A stretch of 13,371 nucleotides of DNA from Clostridiales bacterium (GTDB lineage Bacteria > Bacillota > Clostridia > Lachnospirales > Lachnospiraceae). Shown here piece by piece: positions 1 through 6,563 of the stretch (positions within the stretch are counted from its first letter, which is position 1; each line of letters starts with the position of its first letter). Below the pieces are notes generated by a model. The model did no database searches and was not told the DNA's origin. It worked only from the letters and a program-made list of their open reading frames with translations. Location: the NCBI GenBank assembly GCA_021204765.1, contig JAJPYU010000151.1:1-13371 (forward strand), given 5' to 3'. The position numbers and the translations under genes were made by a program.

Positions 1-53
1 AGATCATACTGTATAAACGAGACAGGGAAAACCCTAAAATAGAACTTCCCTGA
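1..53 (+). CDS. yhbY: C-terminal end of YhbY-like RNA-binding protein (5' truncated)
   Basis: The window opens inside a gene. Reading from base 3, the frame gives IILYKRDRENPKIELP and a TGA stop at 51–53. This matches the end of the CRS1/YhbY-domain proteins, which finish with a beta strand and a tail of the type 'vLYRRxxExPKIELP'. YhbY is a small protein of about 95 residues that binds the 50S precursor and helps ribosome assembly. Only the last 16 codons are visible. Placement directly before nadD fits the usual obg–yhbY–nadD order in Clostridia. The call rests on this short tail plus the gene order. Confidence 0.72.
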   Translation, partial: IILYKRDRENPKIELP

Positions 54-100
54 GCTTAGCCGATTAATTTAGCGGTACCCGGGTTACACTTCATAAAACA

Positions 101-108
101 GAGGGGAG
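101..108 (+). promoter_or_regulatory. nadD ribosome binding site
   Basis: The purine run GAGGGGAG ends 4 bases before the ATG at 113 and fixes that codon as the nadD start. No separate promoter is evident in the 59 bp after yhbY, so nadD is probably transcribed with the genes upstream. Confidence 0.6.
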
Positions 109-112
109 CATT

Positions 113-739
113 ATGAGCAATGATATCCGCAGGCTCGGTATACTCGGCGGCACCTTTAATCCGGTGCATAACGGTCATCTGCGCATGGCTGAGTACGCCA
201 TGGCGCAGTTCGGCCTTAACAAGGTCATTTTCATTCCCACCGGTCATACGGCGTACAAGGAGTTCTCCGGTGAAGAGATGACGGAGCATCGCTGCCGTAT
301 GGTGGAGCTGGCCATAGAGGGACATCCGGAATATATCCTTTCCCGGATGGAGACGGAGCATGATGCTGTGAATTATTCCTACCTGACCTTGCAGGAGATA
401 AATAAGGGTATGGCGGACAGGGGAATAGCTGCAGAGCTTTACTTCATCATCGGCGGGGACTCACTGAAAGATTTCCCCACATGGAAGCATCCGGAGCTCA
501 TCTGCCGGGAGGCGACAATACTGGCCACGGGACGATATGGGCTACGGAATAAAGAGCTTGACAGGCAGATAGAAAGACTCAGCAAAAAATATGATGCAAA
601 GATACTGAGGTTTGATATGCCGGCCTGGACCTCATCCAGCAGGGATATCAGAGACATGGTGGCTCATGGAGAATCCATCAGCGGGTGGGTACCGGCGGAA
701 GTGGAAGAGTATATTATAGAACACAGGCTTTATGCCTGA
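113..739 (+). CDS. nadD: Nicotinate-nucleotide adenylyltransferase NadD
   Basis: NadD transfers AMP from ATP to nicotinate mononucleotide, giving deamido-NAD, a cytoplasmic step of NAD synthesis. The 208-residue protein has the family length. It begins with the nucleotidyltransferase P-loop region GGTFNPVHNGH (residues 12–22), including the HxGH ATP-binding histidines H19 and H22. It carries IGGDSL near 112–117 and W124. It ends with the second ATP-binding motif SSSRDIR (174–180), equivalent to ISSTxIR. It follows yhbY by 59 bp and precedes yqeK by 57 bp, the usual Firmicute arrangement nadD–yqeK–rsfS. CoaD elsewhere in this window is a paralogue of the same fold; the longer length and the C-terminal SSSxxIR pattern identify this one as NadD. 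Confidence 0.96.
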   Translation: MSNDIRRLGILGGTFNPVHNGHLRMAEYAMAQFGLNKVIFIPTGHTAYKEFSGEEMTEHRCRMVELAIEGHPEYILSRMETEHDAVNYSYLTLQEINKGMADRGIAAELYFIIGGDSLKDFPTWKHPELICREATILATGRYGLRNKELDRQIERLSKKYDAKILRFDMPAWTSSSRDIRDMVAHGESISGWVPAEVEEYIIEHRLYA

Positions 740-796
740 ATGCAAATGAGAAATCCGGCTGTCTGAGAGCAGACTCGGCAAAAGGCAGGTGCACTC

Positions 797-1372
797 ATGA
801 AATATAAGGAAATAAAGGCGGAGATAAAGACGCTCATAAAGCCCTCCCGCTATGAACATACCAAGGGAGTCATTAAGACGGCCAGGCACCTGGCAGAGAT
901 CTATGGGGCCGACGAGAAGCAGGTGAAGCTGGCGGCGCTCCTCCATGACTGTGCAAAGTACATGTCCGATGATGAGAAGATACATCTCTGCGGAAAGTAC
1001 GGAGTGAAAGTCTCCGAGGCGGAAATGAAGAATCCCGGGCTCCTTCACGCCAAATGCGGAGCCATAGTGGCGAGACATAAGTTCAAGGTAAAGGATGTGA
1101 AAGTCCTCCATGCCATAGCGGTACACACCACAGGTGTCCCGGGTATGAACCTCCTGGACCAGATCATCTTCGTGTCTGACTACATCGAGCCGGGACGCTG
1201 CGAGGCCCCTCACCTGGACAGGCTCCGTGAGATCGCAGTGAAAGATTTAGACCAGGCGACATACCTCATCCTCAGGGATACGGTAAATTATCTGAACACC
1301 CTCGCTGGCCATGTCACGGATCCGACCACTGCCAACGCTTACAAATATTACAAAAATATTTGTGGCCAGTAG
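797..1372 (+). CDS. yqeK: YqeK family HD-domain Ap4A hydrolase
   Basis: This 191-residue protein is an HD-superfamily metal phosphohydrolase of the YqeK family. Characterised members split diadenosine tetraphosphate symmetrically into two ADP. Visible metal ligands are H21, the H50–D51 pair in LLHDCAK, H84 (LLHAKCGA), H110 in the VHTTG motif, and D128 in FVSDYIEPGR (125–134), all in the order expected for the family. The start ATG at 797 is preceded by a modest GGCAGG site. It lies 57 bp after nadD and 167 bp before rsfS. In many relatives an LCP (LytR-type) gene sits between yqeK and rsfS; here there is only non-coding DNA. The function is inferred from the family; no residue looks missing. 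Confidence 0.93.
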   Translation: MKYKEIKAEIKTLIKPSRYEHTKGVIKTARHLAEIYGADEKQVKLAALLHDCAKYMSDDEKIHLCGKYGVKVSEAEMKNPGLLHAKCGAIVARHKFKVKDVKVLHAIAVHTTGVPGMNLLDQIIFVSDYIEPGRCEAPHLDRLREIAVKDLDQATYLILRDTVNYLNTLAGHVTDPTTANAYKYYKNICGQ

Positions 1373-1539
1373 ACTGGTCAAAATTGCATAGTTTACCCAT
1401 GAGCCGTAAAAGCGGTTGGTTTGTAAACCTGATTTTTCACGGTGTGATTACTTTGCTGGCCGAACCTTCAGAGGGCTTGTGCCAGGGAAGCAGTCTGTAT
1501 TAGAAACTGATTTTTTATTTTTTAGGAGGAGCATACTAT
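1373..1539 (+). other. Non-coding spacer yqeK–rsfS with a possible nested stem
   Basis: No gene fits in these 167 bp. A nested inverted repeat can be drawn: CCGTAAAA (1404–1411) against TTTTCACGG (1434–1442, one bulged C), enclosing GGTTT (1418–1422) and AAACC (1425–1429). There is no T-run after it, so it is not an obvious terminator. I could not find a convincing promoter for rsfS. A strong AGGAGG (1524–1529) belongs to rsfS. Confidence 0.35.
1524..1529 (+). promoter_or_regulatory. rsfS ribosome binding site
   Basis: A perfect AGGAGG lies 10 bases before the ATG at 1540 and fixes the rsfS start. Confidence 0.8.
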
Positions 1540-1902
1540 ATGAAGAATACCGCCAAGTCCCCTTGCGAGCTTGCAAAGCTCGCATGTAATGCTTTAGACG
1601 ACAAGAAGGCCGAGGATATCAAGGTCATCGACATCAGCGAGATCTCCGTCATCGCAGACTACTTTGTCATCGCCAGCGCATCCAATTCCAACCAGCTGCA
1701 GGCTCTTATGGATGCTGTGGATGAGGCTCTGTATAAGGTGGGCTGCACGAACGGCAATATCGAGGGCAACCGCAGATCCAGCTGGCTGCTCATGGATTAT
1801 AAGGATGTCATCGTCCACCTCTTCTCCAGGGAAGACAGGCTCTTCTACGATCTGGAGAGGATATGGCAGGACGGTAAGTTTATTGACCCTGCAGATCTGT
1901 AG
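1540..1902 (+). CDS. rsfS: Ribosome silencing factor RsfS (YbeB/Iojap family)
   Basis: RsfS binds protein uL14 on the 50S subunit, blocks joining with 30S and so lowers translation when nutrients are short. The 120-residue product has family length and the signature blocks: the central ADYFVIASASNS stretch (about 40–51), then EGNRRSSWLLMDYKDVIVHLF (about 76–96) and the RLFYDLERIW motif near the C-terminus. It is the last gene of the nadD–yqeK–rsfS run and is followed by an intrinsic terminator about 100 bp downstream. The strong ribosome binding site and the 167-bp leader leave room for independent expression, although no clear promoter was found. Confidence 0.96.
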   Translation: MKNTAKSPCELAKLACNALDDKKAEDIKVIDISEISVIADYFVIASASNSNQLQALMDAVDEALYKVGCTNGNIEGNRRSSWLLMDYKDVIVHLFSREDRLFYDLERIWQDGKFIDPADL

Positions 1903-1903
1903 C

Positions 1904-1948
1904 ATATTCGTCCGTGCACAGCAGACAAGGGGAGCAGTGTGCGAATAT
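1904..1948. repeat. Small inverted repeat after rsfS
   Basis: ATATTCG (1904–1910) is answered by CGAATAT (1942–1948), with GCAC and GTGT able to add pairs inside. It starts two bases after the rsfS stop codon. It has no T-tract, so a terminator role is unlikely. Confidence 0.35.
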
Positions 1949-1999
1949 TAGAAGCTCCTATGCCTGCCTCCTGAGCAACACCATCTGTAAAATGTAGTC

Positions 2000-2034
2000 G
2001 AGCCCTGCGTCTGAATGCGCAGGGCTCTCTTTAT
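2000..2034 (+). terminator. Intrinsic terminator downstream of rsfS
   Basis: A perfect 10-bp stem, GAGCCCTGCG (2000–2009) with CGCAGGGCTC (2018–2027), and an 8-base loop are followed by TCTTTAT. The T-tract is short but the stem is GC-rich. It would end transcription coming from nadD–yqeK–rsfS. The bases from here to the LysM stop at 2154 show no gene; they hold only a weak 5-bp hairpin (CGGCG/CGCCG near 2046–2063). Confidence 0.75.
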
Positions 2035-2153
2035 GATTATGCGGGTCGGCGTTCTATGTCGCCGCCCTGGTGTGAGGGGACTTAAGTCAATATCGCAGGC
2101 CATGCAGACTTACGATGTAAATCGCAGCCCATGGATCGTGGGAGTAATGCGAA

Positions 2154-2504
2154 TCACAGATCAGGAACTGTGTAGGGAACAACGATATAGGCTCCGGCCT
2201 GTATATCATCATCAGTCAGATGATTTATAGCGCGGATATCCTCGATGTAGGACTCCTTATCAGACCAGCCGGAATCCATATATTCATCTGCTATGCTCCA
2301 GAGTGTATCGCCGGGAGCAATGCACACGGAAGTGTAGCAGGTAGATATGCTGTAGGCATCAGAGGCCATGGCTGTATGCAGGCGGCTTCCACCTATCACG
2401 GTCAGGACTATTGCCACGGAAATACCCGCTGTCAGAGCCGCCATCTGATGGCGGAAGTGAGATATCTTTGCACCCTTAATATCTCTCCTGTTGTAACTGT
2501 ACAT
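2154..2504 (-). CDS. LysM-domain membrane protein, YneA-like SOS cell-division suppressor
   Basis: A 116-residue protein with a basic N-terminus, one hydrophobic segment (AALTAGISVAIVLTVIGG, roughly residues 23–40) and a C-terminal LysM domain (APGDTLWSIADEYM onward, ending GAYIVVPY). This is the layout of Bacillus YneA, which is made after DNA damage and delays septation; LysM would bind peptidoglycan outside the membrane. The gene is read from a promoter overlapped by two perfect LexA boxes, which strongly supports the SOS assignment. I chose the ATG at 2504. A longer frame begins with GTG at 2513, but the purine-rich GAGAGGGGGG would then abut the start, whereas it is well spaced for the ATG. 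No lexA gene is adjacent, unlike Bacillus. Confidence 0.8.
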   Translation of the reverse strand: MYSYNRRDIKGAKISHFRHQMAALTAGISVAIVLTVIGGSRLHTAMASDAYSISTCYTSVCIAPGDTLWSIADEYMDSGWSDKESYIEDIRAINHLTDDDIQAGAYIVVPYTVPDL

Positions 2505-2526
2505 ACTGTACACCCCCCTCTCAAAT

Positions 2527-2540
2527 CAAACATTCGTTCG
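2527..2540 (-). promoter_or_regulatory. LexA (SOS) box 1, perfect consensus
   Basis: On the minus strand this reads CGAACGAATGTTTG and fits the Gram-positive SOS consensus CGAACRNRYGTTYG at every defined position. It covers the expected transcription start of the LysM gene, just downstream of its TATAAT. Confidence 0.88.
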
Positions 2541-2546
2541 CATGAG

Positions 2547-2578
2547 ATTATATTAACAGACGAACACATGTTTGTCAA
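2547..2578 (-). promoter_or_regulatory. Promoter of the LysM (yneA-like) gene
   Basis: On the minus strand a perfect TTGACA (2573–2578) and a perfect TATAAT (2547–2552) are present, 20 bp apart, which is longer than the ideal 17. A register with TAATAT (2550–2555, four of six matches) gives 17 bp. LexA box 2 fills the spacer and box 1 covers the start point, as expected for tight SOS repression. Confidence 0.7.
2561..2574. promoter_or_regulatory. LexA (SOS) box 2, perfect consensus
   Basis: CGAACACATGTTTG matches CGAACRNRYGTTYG completely. It lies between the -35 and -10 elements of the LysM gene promoter. Its centre is 34 bp from that of box 1, about three helical turns, so bound LexA dimers could sit on the same face of the DNA. 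Confidence 0.9.
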
Positions 2579-2586
2579 GGCTTTTT

Positions 2587-2600
2587 CGAACAAATTTTCG
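2587..2600. promoter_or_regulatory. LexA box 3, one mismatch
   Basis: CGAACAAATTTTCG differs from CGAACRNRYGTTYG only at the tenth base (T for G). It sits between the two divergent promoters, 8 bp upstream of the LysM gene -35 and 11 bp upstream of the hydrolase -35. Confidence 0.6.
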
Positions 2601-2611
2601 GAAAAATTTTC

Positions 2612-2640
2612 TTGCCATATTTATATCCGGATGCTAGAAT
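2612..2640 (+). promoter_or_regulatory. Sigma-A-type promoter of the alpha/beta hydrolase
   Basis: TTGCCA (2612–2617) and TAGAAT (2635–2640) are 17 bp apart; each matches five of six consensus bases. The hydrolase ribosome binding site AGGAGGG (2647–2653) follows almost at once, giving a very short leader. Confidence 0.72.
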
Positions 2641-2661
2641 TTTTGCAGGAGGGTTTGTCCA

Positions 2662-3621
2662 ATGATCATCAGTGAAGATGTTTATATTGAAAATATGGCA
2701 GGAGAGGTCGAGCCCTGGCTGGATGAGAGAAAGGCGGTCCGTTATCTCAAGAGGGAGGAAGGGCATAAGATATACTGCGAATTCTATCGCTGCGATGATC
2801 CGAAGGGCATCGTCGTGATATCTCACGGATTTACCGAGACTGCGGAGAAGTTTAGGGAAGTCATATGGATGTTCATGAATGCGGGATATCATGTATGCAT
2901 CATCGATCACTGCGGCCATGGGAGGAGCTATCGCCTGGTCACGGATCCCTGCCTGGTGCATGTGGATCGGTTTGAGAGATACGTGGAGGATCTCAATATG
3001 GCTGTGGAGAAGGCGGCAGAGCGCTGGATGGATCTGCCCCTGTACCTCTGGGCTCATTCCATGGGTGGGGGAATAGGGGCGTCCCTGACGGCTGCCGCAC
3101 CGGAGCTCTTTACTAAAGTGATCCTGACTTCTCCCATGATCAGGCCTCTGTCTGGCGGTGTCCCCTGGGGTGCTACGAAGATAATTTCCCGCGGTATGTG
3201 CAGAAGGGGTAAAGATAAGACTTATGTTCCCGGACAGCATCCCTACAGGGATGACGAGACCTTTGAGGACAGTGCCGCCACCTGCCGTCCCCGCTTTGAA
3301 TATTATAATGAGAAGAGACGGGTGGAGCCCCTCTTCCAGATGTCAGGCGCTTCCTACGGCTGGCTTCACGAGACAGCCCGCCTGGACAATTATCTCATGA
3401 CTCAGGGATACAAGACCATAAAGTGCCCGGTGCTCGTATTTCAGGCGGATGATGAAGACTTTGTATCAAAGGATGAGCAGGCGAAGTTTGTTCAGAAAAT
3501 AAAATCCCGCGGCGGTGATATCCGCCTTGTTCCCATGCCCGGTACGAAGCACGAGATATACAGCTCCACTGATGATGTGCTGGAGAAATACTGGAAAGAG
3601 ATATTTGATTTTTTGAGTTGA
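2662..3621 (+). CDS. Alpha/beta hydrolase, monoacylglycerol lipase/lysophospholipase-like
   Basis: A 319-residue serine hydrolase of the S33-like 'Hydrolase_4' group, whose members cleave lysophospholipids, monoacylglycerols or other esters. Motifs in order are HGFTET (55–60, oxyanion region), DHCGHGRS (82–89), the nucleophile elbow HSMGGG with S133, an acid in QADDEDFVS (most likely D264) and the catalytic histidine H297 in GTKHEIY. A lid-like insertion lies between about 165 and 245. There is no signal peptide, so it is probably cytoplasmic. The start is set by AGGAGGG 9 bases upstream. It diverges from the LysM gene across an SOS-box cluster and converges on rqcH. The family is clear but the substrate cannot be read from sequence; a pldB-like label would be a guess. 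Confidence 0.88.
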   Translation: MIISEDVYIENMAGEVEPWLDERKAVRYLKREEGHKIYCEFYRCDDPKGIVVISHGFTETAEKFREVIWMFMNAGYHVCIIDHCGHGRSYRLVTDPCLVHVDRFERYVEDLNMAVEKAAERWMDLPLYLWAHSMGGGIGASLTAAAPELFTKVILTSPMIRPLSGGVPWGATKIISRGMCRRGKDKTYVPGQHPYRDDETFEDSAATCRPRFEYYNEKRRVEPLFQMSGASYGWLHETARLDNYLMTQGYKTIKCPVLVFQADDEDFVSKDEQAKFVQKIKSRGGDIRLVPMPGTKHEIYSSTDDVLEKYWKEIFDFLS

Positions 3622-3624
3622 TGA

Positions 3625-3663
3625 AAATCCCGCACAGGGCAGGTCGCTGTCTGTGCGGGATTT
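3625..3663. terminator. Bidirectional terminator between the hydrolase and rqcH
   Basis: A perfect 13-bp stem, AAATCCCGCACAG (3625–3637) with CTGTGCGGGATTT (3651–3663), encloses a 13-base loop, 3 bp after the hydrolase stop. A-rich and T-rich flanks on both sides let it work in both directions for the convergent genes. The T-tracts are short but the stem is strong. Confidence 0.8.
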
Positions 3664-3686
3664 ACTGTTTTCAGATATGCTCTCTG

Positions 3687-5429
3687 TCAATCTGATATGA
3701 GTGTGGCACAGCCGGTGTCCGGCTTACCTATCATGGAATAATTCGTGTAATATACCACAAAGCCGGGTCTGGCTCCGGCAGGCTTTTTCACTTGCTTTTT
3801 CTGAACGTAATCTATCTCCACTTTATCGCTCTCCCGGCCCCTTGAGTAGTAGGCCGCCAGGGAGGCCGCCGCCTCGAAGACAGAATCCGGCAGCTTCCCG
3901 GTCTTAGTCTTCGCAATGACATGGGAGCCCGGCATCTTCTTGGCGTGGAACCACCAGTCGTTTCCTTCGGCAAATTTAAAAGTCAGCTCATCATTCTGGT
4001 AATTATTTTTTCCCACGTAAATGTCATATCCGTCGGCAGTGCGGTAGTGGTAGGGCTTTGATTTCGCCTGGTTGGTACGTTTCTTTCCGCTGCGGCGGCG
4101 GATATATCCGTTCTCAGTGAGTTCATCCCTGATCTGTGATAAGTCGCTTTCTGATGCGGCTATATCCATGGAAGCAGCCACAGATTCCAGGTATTCTACC
4201 TCGGCACGAGTCTCCTCAGTGAGCTTCGTGAGAGCTTCACAGGTCCGCTTTAATTTACCGTATTTCGCAAAATACTTTTGGGAATTTTCCTGAGGAGTAA
4301 GGGTCGGATCCAGGGGCACCACGATGGTCTCATTATCATAATAATCCAACGCTTCAAAGCTCTTAGCGCCCTCGGGGATATTGTAACCCCAGGTATTGAT
4401 AAGCTCGCCGTAAAGGCGGTATTTATCCCGCTTTCCAGTATCCGCAAGCTGCCTCATCTGCAGATCATATTTTTTCCTGGCCCGGTCAAGGTGGACACTC
4501 ACTATATGCCGCAGATCCGTGGACTTCTGCCTGATGCGGGTGTAGATATTCTTTTCCCCATAAAAGGTTTCCAGCACCCTGGAAATAGAAGAGCAGGCCT
4601 CGCCCTCGCAGTCAGCGTAGGAGCAGAGGGCTACTGCCGCAAATTCCGCGGGTTTTCCTTCGCTGCGGTAAATGTGAGGATCAAAAGCACGGGCATTCAC
4701 CTGTTCCATGAGAGAGATAAAACGGGCCGCAAGCGCCTGCCACTCATCTGATCCCACTGAGGCACAGGGCGCATCGCCGTCAATGCCTGCACGGAAGCAC
4801 AGCTCATTTGCCATAAGCGGTGAAAACCCGATGTAGGATCCTGAGACGGCCTTTGCCGCAGTGGTGGGACGTGTGCTGACTGTCTCGATGAAGACATCGG
4901 CTTTCTCTTCCAGCGGCGACTTTTTTCCCTTCTGGGAGGGAATGAAATACTGTCTGCCCGGGAGCACCTCCCGGACAGAACTTACCTGGGCGGAAATATG
5001 CTTGATGGAATCTAAGATCATGTCATTTTCATCTATAAATATCAGATTCGAGTGTTTCCCCATGATCTCTAAGATCAGCCGCTTGCGCCTCAGATCACCC
5101 AGTTCGTCCAGATGCTCGATCTCAAATACCAGCACCCGCTCCAGACCGGGCTGGGTCACGGAGATGATCCGTCCATTTGCAATATGCTTTCGCAGCAGCA
5201 TGCAGAAATTCGGTGCCGTCATGGGAGCCGTCTTGTTCTTTTCCGTCAGGTACGCCAGCGGGAGAGAGGCGTTTGCGGACAGAGTCAGCCGCAGCTGCCC
5301 ATGGCTGCCCTTTAGCGTAAGCATCAGCTCATCATCCTCCGGCTGGGAGATCTTGCTGATCCTGGTTCCCGCCAGAGCCGTGTTTAATTCATCTGCCAGT
5401 GCAGCTACTACAATACCATCCAGCGCCAT
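3687..5429 (-). CDS. rqcH: RqcH / NFACT-family ribosome quality control protein
   Basis: RqcH (also annotated FbpA/PavA fibronectin-binding protein) binds 50S subunits blocked by peptidyl-tRNA and recruits alanyl-tRNA so that an alanine tail is added for degradation. The 580 residues contain the NFACT-N domain with MALDGIV at the start and EIMGKHSN at 121–128, two coiled-coil arms (about 296–342 and 382–420) and the C-terminal NFACT-R domain with DWWFHAKKMPGSHV (491–504). The frame runs 15 codons further upstream, but the family N-terminus MALDG and a GGGAGGG site about 9 bases before it fix the start at 5429. The conserved Asp-Arg pair of the Bacillus protein (D97, R98) is E97–R98 here. It is transcribed alone from its own promoter. 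Confidence 0.95.
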   Translation of the reverse strand: MALDGIVVAALADELNTALAGTRISKISQPEDDELMLTLKGSHGQLRLTLSANASLPLAYLTEKNKTAPMTAPNFCMLLRKHIANGRIISVTQPGLERVLVFEIEHLDELGDLRRKRLILEIMGKHSNLIFIDENDMILDSIKHISAQVSSVREVLPGRQYFIPSQKGKKSPLEEKADVFIETVSTRPTTAAKAVSGSYIGFSPLMANELCFRAGIDGDAPCASVGSDEWQALAARFISLMEQVNARAFDPHIYRSEGKPAEFAAVALCSYADCEGEACSSISRVLETFYGEKNIYTRIRQKSTDLRHIVSVHLDRARKKYDLQMRQLADTGKRDKYRLYGELINTWGYNIPEGAKSFEALDYYDNETIVVPLDPTLTPQENSQKYFAKYGKLKRTCEALTKLTEETRAEVEYLESVAASMDIAASESDLSQIRDELTENGYIRRRSGKKRTNQAKSKPYHYRTADGYDIYVGKNNYQNDELTFKFAEGNDWWFHAKKMPGSHVIAKTKTGKLPDSVFEAAASLAAYYSRGRESDKVEIDYVQKKQVKKPAGARPGFVVYYTNYSMIGKPDTGCATLISD

Positions 5430-5464
5430 AAACGATATCCCTCCCTGATACTTAAGCCAAGGAC

Positions 5465-5493
5465 ATGATACCACGCCACGTAAGTAAATTCAA
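5465..5493 (-). promoter_or_regulatory. rqcH promoter with extended -10
   Basis: On the minus strand TTGAAT (5488–5493) and TATCAT (5465–5470) are 17 bp apart, and a TG one base upstream of TATCAT makes an extended -10. The predicted leader is about 29 bases. Confidence 0.68.
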
Positions 5494-5515
5494 AGAAAAA
5501 GTAAATTGTGCCAAA

Positions 5516-5559
5516 GCAGCACCCGCCTCGCCGAAGGCGACTTTAAATGCGGGTGCTGC
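5516..5559. repeat. Intergenic hairpin A (11-bp perfect stem)
   Basis: GCAGCACCCGC (5516–5526) pairs with GCGGGTGCTGC (5549–5559). A second perfect stem, TCGCC/GGCGA with a GAA loop (5528–5540), is nested inside. It lies between the two divergent promoters, so it is outside both transcripts as predicted. On the minus strand it is followed by TTTGGC only, a poor T-tract. Confidence 0.75.
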
Positions 5560-5560
5560 A

Positions 5561-5600
5561 GTTGCATTCAGGCGTCAGCCGGCTAATGTCTGAATGCAAC
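5561..5600. repeat. Intergenic hairpin B (11-bp perfect stem)
   Basis: GTTGCATTCAG (5561–5571) pairs with CTGAATGCAAC (5590–5600), with GCCGGC in the loop. It begins one base after hairpin A. On the plus strand it is followed by GAAAAAAG rather than T residues, so it does not look like a plus-strand terminator; on the minus strand the run TTTTTTC precedes it. Confidence 0.75.
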
Positions 5601-5621
5601 GAAAAAAGACTTTACCCCGCC

Positions 5622-5650
5622 TTGACTTAAGTATGAAAAAATCTTATAAT
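5622..5650 (+). promoter_or_regulatory. Promoter of the yicC–coaD operon
   Basis: TTGACT (5622–5627) and a perfect TATAAT (5645–5650) are exactly 17 bp apart, a near-ideal sigma-A promoter. The predicted start, near 5657, leaves a leader of about 28 bases before yicC. No operator is evident over it. Confidence 0.85.
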
Positions 5651-5684
5651 CATATGGATTATGTAAAGACAGCGAGGGTGCATC

Positions 5685-6563
5685 ATGACAGCGAGTATGA
5701 CAGGCTTTGGCCGGGGCGAGGCTTTTGACGACAAGAGGAAGATCACTGTGGAGATCAAATCCGTGAACCACAGGTACCTGGATATCAATATCCGTCTTCC
5801 GAGAAAGATGAATTTCTTCGAGACGGTTATCCGCTCCGAGATCAAGCGGCGCATAGCCAGGGGCAAGATAGATGTCTGTGTCAGCTGCGAGGATCTGGTC
5901 GAGGCTGACACAGCAGTTAAATATAATAAGAATACTGCTGAGGCTTATCTGGGATATCTGCGCTCTATGGCGGAAGATTTCGGCCTGGAGGACGACATCC
6001 GTGTCAGCAGCTTATCCCGCTATCCCGATGTCTTTACCACCGGGGATGTACCTGTGGACGAGGATGAGCTTACCGGCCTCACCATGAAGGCTTTGACCGG
6101 GGCTCTGGACAGACTCATTGCTGTGAGAGCTAAGGAAGGCGGGGAGCTGGCAGCGAATCTCACGGAAAAGCTCCACCACATGTTGATAAATGTAGCCAGG
6201 ATCGAAGAGAGAGAGCCCCTGATAGTCTCCGAGTACCGTGCAAGGCTTATGGCAAAGGTACAGGAGCTTCTGGGAAATGTCCAGATAGATGAAAACCGTC
6301 TGGCCACCGAGCTTGTCATTTTCTCAGATAAGATCTGTACAGACGAGGAGACGGTAAGACTTCGCGCCCATATCATGTCCATGGAAGATACCTTTAAGGC
6401 GGAAGGTGATGTGGGCCGTAAGCTGGACTTTATCGCCCAGGAGATGAACCGGGAGGCAAATACCATCCTCTCCAAGGCCAATGATAAGGAGACCAGCGAT
6501 ATCGCAATAGAGATTAAGACTGAGATTGAAAAGATCAGAGAGCAGGTACAAAACATTGAGTAA
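5685..6563 (+). CDS. yicC: YicC/YloC family endoribonuclease
   Basis: The 292-residue product belongs to the YicC/YloC family, metal-dependent endoribonucleases that in E. coli and Bacillus cut RNA. The N-terminus MTASMTGFGRGE, the EIKSVNHRYLDI block (23–34), the DEETVRLRAH stretch (220–229) and the C-terminal DUF1732 signature GRKLDFIAQEMNREANTI (244–261), with its ending EKIREQVQNIE, all match the family. The start ATG at 5685 sits behind GCGAGGGTG. It is the first gene of the long operon. In Bacillus remA lies between this gene and gmk; here gmk overlaps the yicC stop directly, so remA is absent from this position. The targets of the enzyme are unknown. Confidence 0.94.
   Translation: MTASMTGFGRGEAFDDKRKITVEIKSVNHRYLDINIRLPRKMNFFETVIRSEIKRRIARGKIDVCVSCEDLVEADTAVKYNKNTAEAYLGYLRSMAEDFGLEDDIRVSSLSRYPDVFTTGDVPVDEDELTGLTMKALTGALDRLIAVRAKEGGELAANLTEKLHHMLINVARIEEREPLIVSEYRARLMAKVQELLGNVQIDENRLATELVIFSDKICTDEETVRLRAHIMSMEDTFKAEGDVGRKLDFIAQEMNREANTILSKANDKETSDIAIEIKTEIEKIREQVQNIE

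Noticed and set aside
632..1213. Long minus-strand frame opposite yqeK (193 codons)
   Set aside because: It is antisense to a well-supported HD-domain gene and its translation has no recognisable motif.
1364..1381. Palindrome over the yqeK stop codon (TGGCCAGT/ACTGGTCA)
   Set aside because: A two-base loop and no T-tract make it a poor terminator; probably chance.
4861..5448. Plus-strand frame of 195 codons opposite rqcH
   Set aside because: It is antisense to the NFACT-N coding region, serine-rich and without family features; a shadow frame.
5430..5474. Longer rqcH start 15 codons upstream
   Set aside because: It would include the ribosome binding site and promoter region, and MALDGIV is the family start.
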